Below, one piece after another: positions 8,712-15,095 of a DNA stretch of 15,095 bases (the stretch's first letter is position 1; each line of letters starts with the position of its first letter). The stretch lies in the NCBI GenBank assembly GCA_905204935.1, contig CAJLBJ010000031.1, positions 1-15,095 on the forward strand, read 5' to 3'. Both the position numbers and the translations under genes were made by a program. The DNA is from an uncultured Lactobacillus sp. GTDB lineage: Bacteria > Bacillota > Bacilli > Lactobacillales > Lactobacillaceae. The notes beneath the pieces were generated by a model. That model saw only the letters and a list, made by a program, of their open reading frames with translations, ran no database searches and was not told the DNA's origin.

Positions 8712-8740
8712 TTGAAACCCAAGCGAGTATCTTGTAAGAT
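8712..8740 (+). promoter_or_regulatory. Candidate murA-rho promoter
   Basis: TTGAAA (8712-8717), a 17-nt spacer and TAAGAT (8735-8740) form the best-spaced promoter in the 255-bp gap before murA. It would give a leader of about 120 nt. A weak AT-rich hairpin follows, TATCT (8750-8754) / AGATA (8762-8766) with five T, so some early termination is conceivable. The -10 lies in the imperfect palindrome ATCTTGTAAGAT (8729-8740). Confidence 0.4.
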
Positions 8741-8869
8741 GAAATAAGGTATCTTTTCTTGAGATATTTTTGAAATAAATTAATGTTGATGCACACTGAA
8801 GCTAAAAGTGATTAAGTGTGTATATTTGAATTGTGCTTATAAATAGAAATTGAGTAGTGAGGCTGAAAA

Positions 8870-10147
8870 ATGAAGAAGATGATTGTCCAAGGTGGTCAAA
8901 AGTTGCGTGGCGAGGTGACTATTGGTGGAGCTAAAAATAGTACAGTTGCTTTGATACCAGCAGCTATTTTGGCGGATACACCAGTGAAATTTGATGCGGT
9001 ACCAGATATTTTAGATGTGCATAACTTGATGTTAATTTTAAAATCGATGAATGTAACCTCGCATTTTAATCATGGCGTGTTACAGATAGATCCGACTCAA
9101 ATAAAGCAAAATCCCCTTCCTAGTGAGGCAATCAGAAGTTTACGAGCTTCATATTACTTTATGGGAGCGTTGTTAGGGAAGTTTGGCAATGCTACAGTGG
9201 CTTTTCCAGGTGGAGATAATATTGGGCCTAGACCCATCGATCAACACATTAAAGGCTTTCAAGCGTTAGGAGCAAAAGTTATCGAAAAAGGGAATGTTGT
9301 TAGTATTACGACAGGAAAAGATGGACTTAAAGGAGCTCGAATCTTTTTTGATTTAGTTTCTGTTGGAGCAACGATTAATGTTATGTTAGCCGCAGTTAAA
9401 GCTAAAGGTACAACCATCATGGAAAATGTTGCGCGTGAACCTGAAATTGTTGATTTAGCAACTTTTTTAAATAATATGGGAGCAAAGATTCGGGGAGCAG
9501 GAACTAATGAAATTAGAATCCAAGGTGTGGAAAGTCTAAAAGCTAACAATATACACACTATTATTCCTGATCGGATTGAAGCTGGGACGTATCTATCATT
9601 TGCCGCAGCTAATGGAGAAGGTGTATTGGTAAAAAATGTAATTACTGAACATTTGGATCCTTTCTTAGCTAAACTAATTGAAATGGGTGTCAGATTGGAG
9701 ATAGATGAAGATAGCATTTATGTTCCAGGAGGAGATTTATTAGCGCCAGTTAGTATTAAAACTGCACCCTTTCCAGGATTTGCAACCGATTTACAACAGC
9801 CGTTGACTCCACTGTTATTAAAAGCTAAAGGGAGCTCGACTATTATTGATACTTTATATCCTGAAAGAATTAAGCATATTTCTGAAATGCAAAAGATGGG
9901 TGCAAAGATTGCTAGTAAAGATGGTTTGATTACAATTCAGCATTCCGCTAATTTAACAGGAGCAGTTGTGGAAGCTGGTGAAATTCGTGCGGGCGTTTCC
10001 TTGTTAGGCTTGGCCTTGATGGCTCAGGGTAAAACGATAATTACTCAAGCAGACAATATTTTGCGCGGTTACGATCGTATTGTCGATAAGTTTAGAGGTT
10101 TATCGGTTAATTTAGAAATAATGACAGTTGCCGATGATTTGAATTAA
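8870..10147 (+). CDS. murA: UDP-N-acetylglucosamine 1-carboxyvinyltransferase, MurZ (MurA2) type, with Cys-to-Asp substitution
   Basis: This 425-residue cytoplasmic enzyme transfers enolpyruvate from PEP to UDP-GlcNAc, the first committed step of peptidoglycan synthesis. It resembles the second Firmicutes paralogue (B. subtilis MurAB/MurZ): KNSTVALIPAAILA, RSLRASYYFMGALLGKF and GPRPIDQHIKGFQALGA. Substrate-site residues are kept: the RAS motif, Arg121, the Asp of GFATDLQQP, the Arg of ERIKHISEM and the Arg of LRGYDRI. The catalytic loop reads PGGDNIGPRP, with Asp116 (GAT, 9215-9217) where most enzymes have Cys. Asp at this site is known in Mycobacterium and Chlamydia and confers insensitivity to fosfomycin. 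The ATG at 8870 has GTGAGG seven bases upstream. Rho follows 16 bp after the stop, probably in one operon. A second MurA elsewhere in the genome is likely but not visible. Confidence 0.95.
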   Translation: MKKMIVQGGQKLRGEVTIGGAKNSTVALIPAAILADTPVKFDAVPDILDVHNLMLILKSMNVTSHFNHGVLQIDPTQIKQNPLPSEAIRSLRASYYFMGALLGKFGNATVAFPGGDNIGPRPIDQHIKGFQALGAKVIEKGNVVSITTGKDGLKGARIFFDLVSVGATINVMLAAVKAKGTTIMENVAREPEIVDLATFLNNMGAKIRGAGTNEIRIQGVESLKANNIHTIIPDRIEAGTYLSFAAANGEGVLVKNVITEHLDPFLAKLIEMGVRLEIDEDSIYVPGGDLLAPVSIKTAPFPGFATDLQQPLTPLLLKAKGSSTIIDTLYPERIKHISEMQKMGAKIASKDGLITIQHSANLTGAVVEAGEIRAGVSLLGLALMAQGKTIITQADNILRGYDRIVDKFRGLSVNLEIMTVADDLN

Positions 10148-10163
10148 AAGAGGTGTGTTTGGT

Positions 10164-11447
10164 GTGGCTAGTTTGACGTTAAATGAATTAGAACAAAAGA
10201 CGCTCAAAGAATTATACTGCTATGCGCGTGAGTATAAAATTTCTTATTACAGCCAGATGAACAAAAAAGAACTAGTCTTGGCTGTTTTGCGTGCTCAAGC
10301 TGAGCAAGAGGGATTTTATTACATGAAAGGTGTTTTGGATATCGTTTCTCGAGAGGAAGGGTATGGTTTTTTACGTCCAATTAATTATTCTGCCTCTAAA
10401 GAAGATATCTATATTTCATCTTCTCAAATTAGACGCTTTGATTTGCGCGTGGGAGATTTGGTAGCAGGAAAAGTGCGTTTGCCTAAACCAGGCGAACGTT
10501 ACTATGGCTTGATGCATGTTGATTCTGTTAATGGTAAGCCACCAGAAGAAGCTAAAAAAAGATCTCATTTTCCAGCTTTAACACCAATTTATCCTAATCA
10601 TCAATTGAAGTTAGAAACTAGTTCGCAAAATTTAGCTAGTCGAGTTGTTGATTTGTTTGCTCCGTTAGGTTTAGGGCAAAGAGGGATGATTGTTGCTCCG
10701 CCTAAAGCAGGAAAAACAACGTTATTAAAGCAAATTGCTTGGGGGATTAGTGCTAATTATCCAGAAGCAAAGCTAATTGTTTTATTGATTGATGAGCGAC
10801 CTGAAGAAGTAACGGATTTAGAGCGTTGTATCGATGGTGAAGTAATCTATTCTACTTTTGATAAATCGGCAGAAAATCATATTCGGATTGCTGAATTAGT
10901 TTTGCAACGTGCGATGCGTTTGGTTGAAGATAAACAAGATGTGGTTATTTTATTAGATTCACTAACGCGTTTAGCACGTGCTTATAATTTAGTGGTTCCC
11001 CCAAGTGGACGAACTCTTTCTGGTGGGATAGATCCGGCTGCATTGTATCCACCTAAAAAATTTTTTGGAGCTGCACGCAATATTGAAGAGGGTGGCAGTT
11101 TGACGATTTTAGCGACAGCCTTAATCGAAACTGGTAGCCGTATGGATGACGTGATTTATGAAGAGTTTAAAGGTACGGGAAATCAAGAATTGCATTTGTT
11201 GCGGCAATTAGCAGAAAAACGTATTTTTCCCGCAATCGATTTACAAAAATCAAGCACGCGTAAAGAAGAATTACTGTTTGATGCAAAAGTACGTGAAGTG
11301 GTGTATTATGTACGACAAAATTTTGATGATGATCCTGAAAAAACTACGCAAAAGATTTTTGCAATGTTGCAAAAGACTAAGGATAATGAACAATTTTGTC
11401 AATGTGTAACGCTTTTACAAAATTCTACGCAAAACAAAAAAAGATGA
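10164..11447 (+). CDS. rho: Transcription termination factor Rho
   Basis: The 427-residue hexameric RNA-dependent ATPase releases transcripts from RNA polymerase. Residues 1-45 form the Rho N-terminal helical domain ([23 protein letters not shown]). Residues about 50-125 form the cold-shock-like RNA-binding domain ([17 protein letters not shown]). The ATPase core has Walker A APPKAGKT (178-185), Walker B VVILLDS (260-266), the Q-loop segment PSGRTLSGG and the R-loop region [11 protein letters not shown]. No insertion domain is present, so it is the compact form. I choose GTG 10164, ten bases after AGAGG (10149-10153). The GTG at 10155 is almost on top of that site. It follows murA by 16 bp without a terminator, as in other Firmicutes, where rpmE or rpmE2 then follows. 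Confidence 0.97.
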   Translation: MASLTLNELEQKTLKELYCYAREYKISYYSQMNKKELVLAVLRAQAEQEGFYYMKGVLDIVSREEGYGFLRPINYSASKEDIYISSSQIRRFDLRVGDLVAGKVRLPKPGERYYGLMHVDSVNGKPPEEAKKRSHFPALTPIYPNHQLKLETSSQNLASRVVDLFAPLGLGQRGMIVAPPKAGKTTLLKQIAWGISANYPEAKLIVLLIDERPEEVTDLERCIDGEVIYSTFDKSAENHIRIAELVLQRAMRLVEDKQDVVILLDSLTRLARAYNLVVPPSGRTLSGGIDPAALYPPKKFFGAARNIEEGGSLTILATALIETGSRMDDVIYEEFKGTGNQELHLLRQLAEKRIFPAIDLQKSSTRKEELLFDAKVREVVYYVRQNFDDDPEKTTQKIFAMLQKTKDNEQFCQCVTLLQNSTQNKKR

Positions 11448-11476
11448 TTGCGCTAAAAATTCATTCATGTTATGAT
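11448..11476 (+). promoter_or_regulatory. rpmE2 promoter
   Basis: TTGCGC (11448-11453) begins directly after the rho stop codon. It is followed by a 17-nt spacer ending in TGT and by TATGAT (11471-11476). Together with the extended -10 TGn this is a good promoter. The start would be near 11483, giving a 65-nt leader. Confidence 0.65.
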
Positions 11477-11482
11477 GGTGAG

Positions 11483-11529
11483 TGTTGTAAGACACACAGA
11501 ATAACTCTGAAGCAGCAAATGGTTCAGGG
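11483..11529 (+). promoter_or_regulatory. Structured rpmE2 leader, possible L31 autoregulatory element
   Basis: The predicted leader holds two hairpins: a small one, GTGT/ACAC (from about 11483), and a second, CTCTGAA (11505-11511) with TTCAGGG (11523-11529). The second ends one base before the AAAGGAG ribosome site (11531-11537). Ribosomal protein L31 leaders are described in several phyla, including Firmicutes, so autoregulation by L31 is plausible. I cannot confirm a match to a known motif. Confidence 0.35.
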
Positions 11530-11547
11530 CAAAGGAGCGAAATACTA

Positions 11548-11793
11548 ATGAAACAAGGAATTCATCCAGAATACCATGAAGTAGTTTTCATGGACTCAGC
11601 AACTGGTTACAAGTTTTTATCTGGTTCAACAAAGACTTCTAAAGAAACTGTTGAATTTGAAGGTAAAGAATACCCATTAATCCGTGTAGAAATTTCCAGT
11701 GATTCTCATCCATTCTACACAGGTCGTCAAAAATTCACACAAGCCGATGGTCGTGTGGATCGCTTCAACAAGAAGTACGGTTTTACAAACTAA
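11548..11793 (+). CDS. rpmE2: 50S ribosomal protein L31 type B
   Basis: The 81-residue large-subunit ribosomal protein is of the zinc-independent type (YtiA-like). It contains no cysteine at all, so the CxxC zinc site of type A L31 is absent. It has the type B signatures [43 protein letters not shown] and the [12 protein letters not shown] end. In bacteria with both forms, type B replaces type A under zinc starvation; in many lactobacilli it is the only form. The ATG at 11548 follows AAAGGAG by ten bases. The gene lies 100 bp after rho with its own promoter and ends before a terminator at 11823-11864. Confidence 0.97.
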   Translation: MKQGIHPEYHEVVFMDSATGYKFLSGSTKTSKETVEFEGKEYPLIRVEISSDSHPFYTGRQKFTQADGRVDRFNKKYGFTN

Positions 11794-11822
11794 TTTTGAC
11801 AACAGCATATTGCTTGAAAAAG

Positions 11823-11864
11823 TCTGCTTGCTGACTCATAATCGAGTCAAGGGCAGATTTTTTT
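11823..11864 (+). terminator. rpmE2 terminator
   Basis: An outer stem TCTGC (11823-11827) / GCAGA (11853-11857) and an inner stem TGACTC (11832-11837) / GAGTCA (11844-11849) flank a small internal loop. Seven T follow (11858-11864). The next gene's ribosome site starts at 11867, so read-through would be its only visible source of transcription. Confidence 0.88.
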
Positions 11865-11878
11865 GTGGAGGTATATTG

Positions 11879-12538
11879 ATGAAAAAGATGAGTTTGTTAA
11901 ATATAGTGTTACTTTTTGTGACCTTATCGATGCTTTATTCATTGATAGCGACGATTTTACAAGCTTTACAACAACCCCAAGCTAGTGCAACGTGGTTTTT
12001 AGCCTTTGAAATTGTTTTAGGTTTAGGATTGATTTTTTTGCCTAGAATTATTGCGAAAATAGGTAAATTTTCATTACCAGATGTCATTTATTTATTTTTC
12101 TTATTATTCATCTATGGGTCCGTTTATTTAGGAACAGTTAATCATTTTTATAGTATTGTTGCTCATTGGGATAAAGGTTTGCATTTGCTTAGTGGCCCGT
12201 TAGTGAGTGCTTTTGGATTGTCGTTACTTGGAGCAATGTTACCTAAAGATATCATTTTTCGCTTATCGCGATCATTTGTTTATTTGTATGGTGTAGCATT
12301 TGGGGTTTTAGGCGGAGTGTTATGGGAATTTTATGAATTTACATGTGATAGTTTTGGGATGAATTTACAACGCTATATGCAAGCTGGTAAGCCGTTAGTT
12401 GGTCGCGCTGCTTTGTTAGATACTATGGGAGATTTATGGATGGATTTTATCGGAGCAGCTTTGTTCATGGTGTTTGTGATTATTAAATTAGCAAAAGATA
12501 AACATTGGTTGAAAAACTTTGAGTTTCATAAAATCTAA
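11879..12538 (+). CDS. Polytopic membrane protein, YjdF/DUF2238-like
   Basis: The 219-residue protein has about six hydrophobic helices. The polar motifs between them are HFYSIVAHWDKGLHLLSGPLVSAFG, GGVLWEFYEFTCDSFGMNLQR and ALLDTMGDLWMDFIGAALF. Paired acidic and His motifs of this kind (HWDKxLHxxSG, WEFYE, DTMxDLxxDxxGA) recall the YjdF/DUF2238 family of inner membrane proteins of unknown function. The match is from pattern memory and is tentative. The ATG at 11879 has GGAGG seven bases upstream; the longer open frame from 11699 runs through rpmE2 and its terminator and is not used. I see no separate promoter between the rpmE2 terminator and this start, so it probably depends on read-through. 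A serS promoter begins immediately after its stop. Confidence 0.7.
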   Translation: MKKMSLLNIVLLFVTLSMLYSLIATILQALQQPQASATWFLAFEIVLGLGLIFLPRIIAKIGKFSLPDVIYLFFLLFIYGSVYLGTVNHFYSIVAHWDKGLHLLSGPLVSAFGLSLLGAMLPKDIIFRLSRSFVYLYGVAFGVLGGVLWEFYEFTCDSFGMNLQRYMQAGKPLVGRAALLDTMGDLWMDFIGAALFMVFVIIKLAKDKHWLKNFEFHKI

Positions 12539-12539
12539 C

Positions 12540-12568
12540 TTGCACTTTTGTATAAATCATATTATGAT
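12540..12568 (+). promoter_or_regulatory. serS promoter
   Basis: TTGCAC (12540-12545), a 17-nt spacer and TATGAT (12563-12568) lie right after the upstream stop codon. The start near 12575 is about 13 nt before the first T-box helix. Confidence 0.75.
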
Positions 12569-12587
12569 TGGTATTAAGAATATGGAT

Positions 12588-12800
12588 GACACCAAAATTT
12601 GCCATAAGTAAGGCGCAACAGAGACATGGTGGTTGCTGCAAACCATGATGCCTGAAAACTCCAGCAAATTGTGTCGACGGGTAATGCCGTCCGGGAAAAC
12701 CGTTAGCTTATAAATGAGTGCGCAAAAGCGAACTTGGGTGGTACCGCGGAAGACTAAAGCCTTTTCGTCCCAGTGAAGGGATGAGAAGGCTTTTTATTTT
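12588..12800 (+). promoter_or_regulatory. T-box riboswitch (serine, specifier UCC)
   Basis: The T-box core GGGTGGTACCGCG (12736-12748) is intact, with the TGGT bulge that pairs with the uncharged tRNA 3' end. The base of stem I is formed by GACAC (12588-12592) and AATTTGC (12596-12602) with GCAAATT (12664-12670) and GTGTC (12671-12675). TCC (12660-12662) lies just 5' of the closing helix on the 3' side, the usual specifier position, and encodes Ser. An AGAGA segment and an apical hairpin make up the rest of stem I. GACGG/CCGTC (12676-12691) forms the next stem. Uncharged tRNA-Ser should favour the antiterminator and switch on serS. Confidence 0.93.
12756..12795 (+). terminator. T-box-controlled terminator upstream of serS
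   Basis: The stem AAAGCCTTTTCGTCCC (12756-12771) pairs with GGGATGAGAAGGCTTT (12778-12793), with small mismatches, and runs into TTTTT. It is the default off structure of the serine T-box. Confidence 0.9.
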
Positions 12801-12822
12801 CATTTACAAAGGAGAGATTATC

Positions 12823-14094
12823 ATGTTGGATATCAAAATGATTCGACAAAACACAGCTGAAGTAAAAGAAAGATTAGCAACACGTGGGGTTAAAGGTGCT
12901 ACAATTGACGAATTATTGGCTAAAGATAAGTTGCGTCGAGACTTATTAGTCGAAGCAGAAAACCTAAAGATGCAACGAAATACTGTTTCAGAAGCAATTG
13001 CCCAAGCTAAACGCAATAAAGAAGATGCAAGCCAACAAATTGCTCAAATGCGTGAAGTTGGTGGTAAGATTAAGGGATTAGACGAAAAAATCAATGAAGT
13101 TAATGAAATAGTTTACGATATGGCTGCACGTATCCCTAATTTGCCTAATCCACAAATTCCTGTAGGTGAAGATGAAGAAGCAAATGTCGAAAATTATAAG
13201 GTTGGTACGCCGCGTGAATTTTCATTTGAACCAAAAGCTCATTGGGATATCGGTGAAGATTTAGGAATCTTAGATTTTAAACGAGGTGCTAAAGTATCTG
13301 GGGCACGTTTCGTATATTATAAAGGATTAGGTGCTCGGTTAGAACGTGCTTTGTATAACTTCATGTTAGATGAACACGCTAAAGAAGGATATACCGAAAT
13401 GATTACGCCTTATTTGGTTAATGATGATTCAATGTATGGCACTGGTCAATTTCCTAAATTTAAAGAAGATGTTTACCAAATGCAAGGGGAAAGTATGACT
13501 TTAATTCCAACTGCTGAAGTACCTTTGACCAACTATTATCGTGATGAAGTAATTCCAAGTGAAGAATTACCAGTTAACTTTACAGCATTAAGCCCATGTT
13601 TTAGATCAGAAGCAGGTAGTGCAGGTCGCGATACACGTGGGTTGATTAGAATGCATCAGTTCCACAAGGTTGAAATGGTTAAATACACTAAACCAGAACA
13701 ATCTTATGAAGAATTAGAAAAAATGACAAAAAATGCTGGCAATATCATGGAAAAACTTGGCTTGCCTTATCATGTGATTACACTTTCAACTGGAGATATG
13801 GGTTTTAGTGCAGCTAAAACTTATGATTTAGAAGTTTGGATGCCAGCACAAAATACCTACCGTGAAATTTCAAGCTGTTCTAATTGTGAAGATTTCCAAG
13901 CAAGACGTGCGCATATCCAATATCGTGACGAAAATGGTAAATTACAATTTGTGCATACTTTGAATGGTTCAGGTTTAGCGGTTGGACGTACATTGGCTGC
14001 AATTTTAGAAAATTATCAAAATGAAGATGGCTCAGTAACGATTCCGGAAGTATTACGACCATATATGGGTGGTTTAGATAAAATTACTAAATAA
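12823..14094 (+). CDS. serS: Seryl-tRNA synthetase
   Basis: The 423-residue class II synthetase charges tRNA-Ser (and the tRNA for selenocysteine where present). The N-terminal arm (about 1-110) is the long antiparallel coiled coil that grips the tRNA variable arm ([23 protein letters not shown] through [13 protein letters not shown]). The catalytic domain shows motif 2 around [27 protein letters not shown] with Arg261, and motif 3 in [20 protein letters not shown]. Length is normal. The frame is open from 12718, but that part is the T-box antiterminator and terminator. ATG 12823 follows AAAGGAG and gives the family start [10 protein letters not shown]. Expression is controlled by the serine T-box, and a terminator follows at 14105-14135. 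Confidence 0.97.
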   Translation: MLDIKMIRQNTAEVKERLATRGVKGATIDELLAKDKLRRDLLVEAENLKMQRNTVSEAIAQAKRNKEDASQQIAQMREVGGKIKGLDEKINEVNEIVYDMAARIPNLPNPQIPVGEDEEANVENYKVGTPREFSFEPKAHWDIGEDLGILDFKRGAKVSGARFVYYKGLGARLERALYNFMLDEHAKEGYTEMITPYLVNDDSMYGTGQFPKFKEDVYQMQGESMTLIPTAEVPLTNYYRDEVIPSEELPVNFTALSPCFRSEAGSAGRDTRGLIRMHQFHKVEMVKYTKPEQSYEELEKMTKNAGNIMEKLGLPYHVITLSTGDMGFSAAKTYDLEVWMPAQNTYREISSCSNCEDFQARRAHIQYRDENGKLQFVHTLNGSGLAVGRTLAAILENYQNEDGSVTIPEVLRPYMGGLDKITK

Positions 14095-14104
14095 AAGCAA
14101 AGAG

Positions 14105-14135
14105 CAGTATGTGTTTAGACACATGCTGTTTTTTT
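14105..14135 (+). terminator. serS terminator
   Basis: A 10-bp stem pairs CAGTATGTGT (14105-14114) with ACACATGCTG (14119-14128), with one T-G wobble, around a TTAG loop, and is followed by seven T (14129-14135). Confidence 0.9.
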
Positions 14136-14148
14136 AGTACTTAAAAAG

Positions 14149-14157
14149 TGTTAAAAT
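14149..14157 (+). promoter_or_regulatory. Candidate extended -10 promoter of the phosphatase gene
   Basis: TGT TAAAAT (14149-14157) lies just after the serS terminator. There is no clear -35; the position falls in the T-run. A start near 14164 would give a leader of about 27 nt. Confidence 0.4.
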
Positions 14158-14190
14158 CTTAAAGAAAGAATTTGTTTAGGAGTGAAGGTT

Positions 14191-14820
14191 ATGACTAAAT
14201 TTTATTTAGTGCGTCATGGAATGACCGAATATAATTTGCAAAATAGATTCCAAGGAGGAACGGTTGATTCGGCGTTATTGGCAGAAAGTTTAGTGAATGC
14301 ACGTAAAGTAGGTCAATACTTAGTTGATGTAGATTTTGCTAAAGTTTATTCTAGTCAACAAAAACGTGCTTACTGTACAGCTAAAGAAATTGTGAGTCAA
14401 TTTAGTGAACCACAACCAATTCATAAGTTAGCAAGCTTTGTAGAATATAACTTTGGTGATTGGGATGGTAAATTAGTGGATGAATATGTAAATACGGCTG
14501 AATTTAAACAGATGGTTCATGATCCTGAACATTTTGATGCTGTTAAAGTTTATCATGGAGAAAATTATGCCGATTTCGCTAAACGTGGTAGAGATACACT
14601 TGAAAAAATTTTTTTTGAAACTAGAAAAAATCAAAATGTATTAATTGTAGCGCATTCTTTAATAATTAGTTTTACAGTTAAAACATTATTAGGAGTTGAG
14701 TTGAATCAAGTTAGGAAACAAGGTTTGCTAGATAATACCTCTGTTACCGTTTTAGAAACGAATGATTTTGTTGATTTTACGCTACCTGTTTGGAACTATA
14801 CGAATTTTTTAAAAAACTAG
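14191..14820 (+). CDS. Histidine phosphatase family protein (phosphoglycerate mutase-like)
   Basis: The 209-residue protein belongs to the histidine phosphatase superfamily. The RHG motif LVRHGMTEYN places the phospho-accepting His at residue 9. Arg59 in SSQQKRAYCTA, the acidic Glu85 in FVEYNFGDWDG and the second His155 in VLIVAHSLIIS complete the usual site. The substrate cannot be told from the sequence: cofactor-dependent mutases, broad-specificity GpmB/PhoE-like phosphatases and nucleotide-linked phosphatases share this layout. The standard HGET is HGMT here, so it is not a typical glycolytic GpmA. I choose ATG 14191, eight bases after AGGAG (14178-14182), over the in-frame GTG at 14182, which overlaps that site. 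No terminator follows; rRNA promoters begin ten bases after the stop. Confidence 0.9.
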   Translation: MTKFYLVRHGMTEYNLQNRFQGGTVDSALLAESLVNARKVGQYLVDVDFAKVYSSQQKRAYCTAKEIVSQFSEPQPIHKLASFVEYNFGDWDGKLVDEYVNTAEFKQMVHDPEHFDAVKVYHGENYADFAKRGRDTLEKIFFETRKNQNVLIVAHSLIISFTVKTLLGVELNQVRKQGLLDNTSVTVLETNDFVDFTLPVWNYTNFLKN

Positions 14821-14829
14821 AAAAAAGTG

Positions 14830-14858
14830 TTGACGTATATGACGATCCGCGGTATATT
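14830..14858 (+). promoter_or_regulatory. rRNA operon promoter P1
   Basis: TTGACG (14830-14835), a 17-nt spacer and TATATT (14853-14858). It is preceded by AAAAAAGTG, as are P2 and P3 in close variants. It is followed by a hairpin, CGTTGCTG (14865-14872) / CAGCAATG (14883-14890), with one G-T wobble. Confidence 0.75.
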
Positions 14859-14912
14859 AGATATCGTTGCTGATGCATAACACAGCAATGACACGACTAA
14901 CTTAAAAAAGTG

Positions 14913-14942
14913 TTGACAAAGAACTTGCTTCTTTGTTACAAT
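14913..14942 (+). promoter_or_regulatory. rRNA operon promoter P2
   Basis: A perfect -35 TTGACA (14913-14918), an 18-nt spacer and TACAAT (14937-14942). The inverted repeat ACAAAGAA (14916-14923) / TTCTTTGT (14929-14936) fills the space from the -35 to the -10. Confidence 0.9.
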
Positions 14943-14990
14943 ATAAAAGTTGTCAGCAAGATGTTATAAAGAAACATTTTAAAAAAGGTG

Positions 14991-15019
14991 TTGACAAGAA
15001 AATAACTTCTTGATACAAT
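14991..15019 (+). promoter_or_regulatory. rRNA operon promoter P3
   Basis: A perfect -35 TTGACA (14991-14996), a 17-nt spacer and TACAAT (15014-15019). The spacer carries CAAGAA (14995-15000) / TTCTTG (15007-15012), a different palindrome from that in P2 but in the same place. A start near 15026 leads into the boxA-like leader. Confidence 0.9.
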
Positions 15020-15025
15020 ATAAAA

Positions 15026-15095
15026 GTTGTTAAATGCAATTTGAGTAGATCTTTGAAAACTGAACAAAGTTTAGACAAACCAAATGTGTAGGGTG
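15026..15095 (+). promoter_or_regulatory. rRNA operon leader with boxA-like antitermination site
   Basis: GATCTTTGAAAACTGAACAA (from 15048) is the characteristic boxA-containing leader segment found just upstream of 16S rRNA genes in Bacillales and Lactobacillales, where the Nus proteins assemble to prevent Rho-dependent termination. The 16S gene itself is not reached; its 5' end should lie shortly beyond the window. Confidence 0.85.

Larger units (their letters stand above)
14905..15030 (+). repeat. Duplicated promoter module (P2 and P3)
   Basis: The two modules share A-run, GTGTTGACAA, a spacer with an inverted repeat, and the identical 17-nt stretch TACAATATAAAAGTTGT (14937-14953 and 15014-15030), 77 bp apart. 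The spacers differ in sequence but each is symmetrical. This looks like a tandem duplication that has since diverged under constraint. Confidence 0.7.

Noticed and set aside
9259..9717. 152-codon minus-strand open frame inside murA
   Set aside because: It lies wholly within a well-conserved gene, has no ribosome binding site, and its sequence looks like a frame shadow.
14905..15030. CRISPR-like repeat array
   Set aside because: There are only two copies, each a promoter with -35 and -10 elements; no regular repeat-spacer structure and no cas genes.
15048..15095. 16S rRNA gene start
   Set aside because: Only the boxA-like leader is present. The conserved 16S 5' segment (GAGTTTGATC) does not occur before the window ends.

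Overview
The window looks like a chromosomal segment of a low-GC Gram-positive bacterium of the order Lactobacillales, most likely a member of the Lactobacillaceae. The supports are the AT-rich DNA, AAAGGAGG-type ribosome binding sites, a T-box in front of serS, an RNA polymerase delta subunit with a long acidic tail, a zinc-free type B ribosomal protein L31, a MurZ-type enolpyruvyl transferase next to rho, and an rRNA operon leader of the Bacillales/Lactobacillales kind at the right edge. I cannot name the genus. Most of the window is conserved housekeeping content. I see no insertion sequence, prophage, CRISPR array or tRNA gene.

Left part (1-4430): the end of an upstream transcription unit (hairpin and terminator), then birA on the minus strand. 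Running rightward from the birA promoter region is a four-gene unit: two overlapping YibE/F-family membrane proteins, a lipoprotein with its own extended -10 promoter, and a small DUF3899-like membrane protein. Its function is not known to me. A strong bidirectional terminator (4382-4426) separates it from a leftward HD-domain gene of the YwfO/EF1143 dNTP triphosphohydrolase type.

Middle part (5672-11864): the HD gene and a rightward DUF1934 (YwiB-like) gene diverge from a perfect 24-bp palindrome that carries an extended -10 element on each strand. Then come rpoE (delta), pyrG behind a promoter and leader with the hallmarks of CTP-sensing reiterative-transcription attenuation, murA (MurZ type), rho, and rpmE2 with its own promoter and a structured leader. 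The MurA protein has Asp in place of the usual catalytic-loop Cys, a change known in other bacteria to make the enzyme insensitive to fosfomycin.

Right part (11865-15095): a YjdF-like membrane protein of unknown function, serS under a complete serine T-box riboswitch (specifier UCC), a histidine phosphatase, and finally three tandem strong promoters and a boxA-like leader. These last must serve an rRNA operon whose 16S gene starts just outside the window. Several units have sequence-visible regulation by translation or nucleotide supply: CTP at pyrG, tRNA-Ser charging at serS, and possibly L31 at rpmE2.
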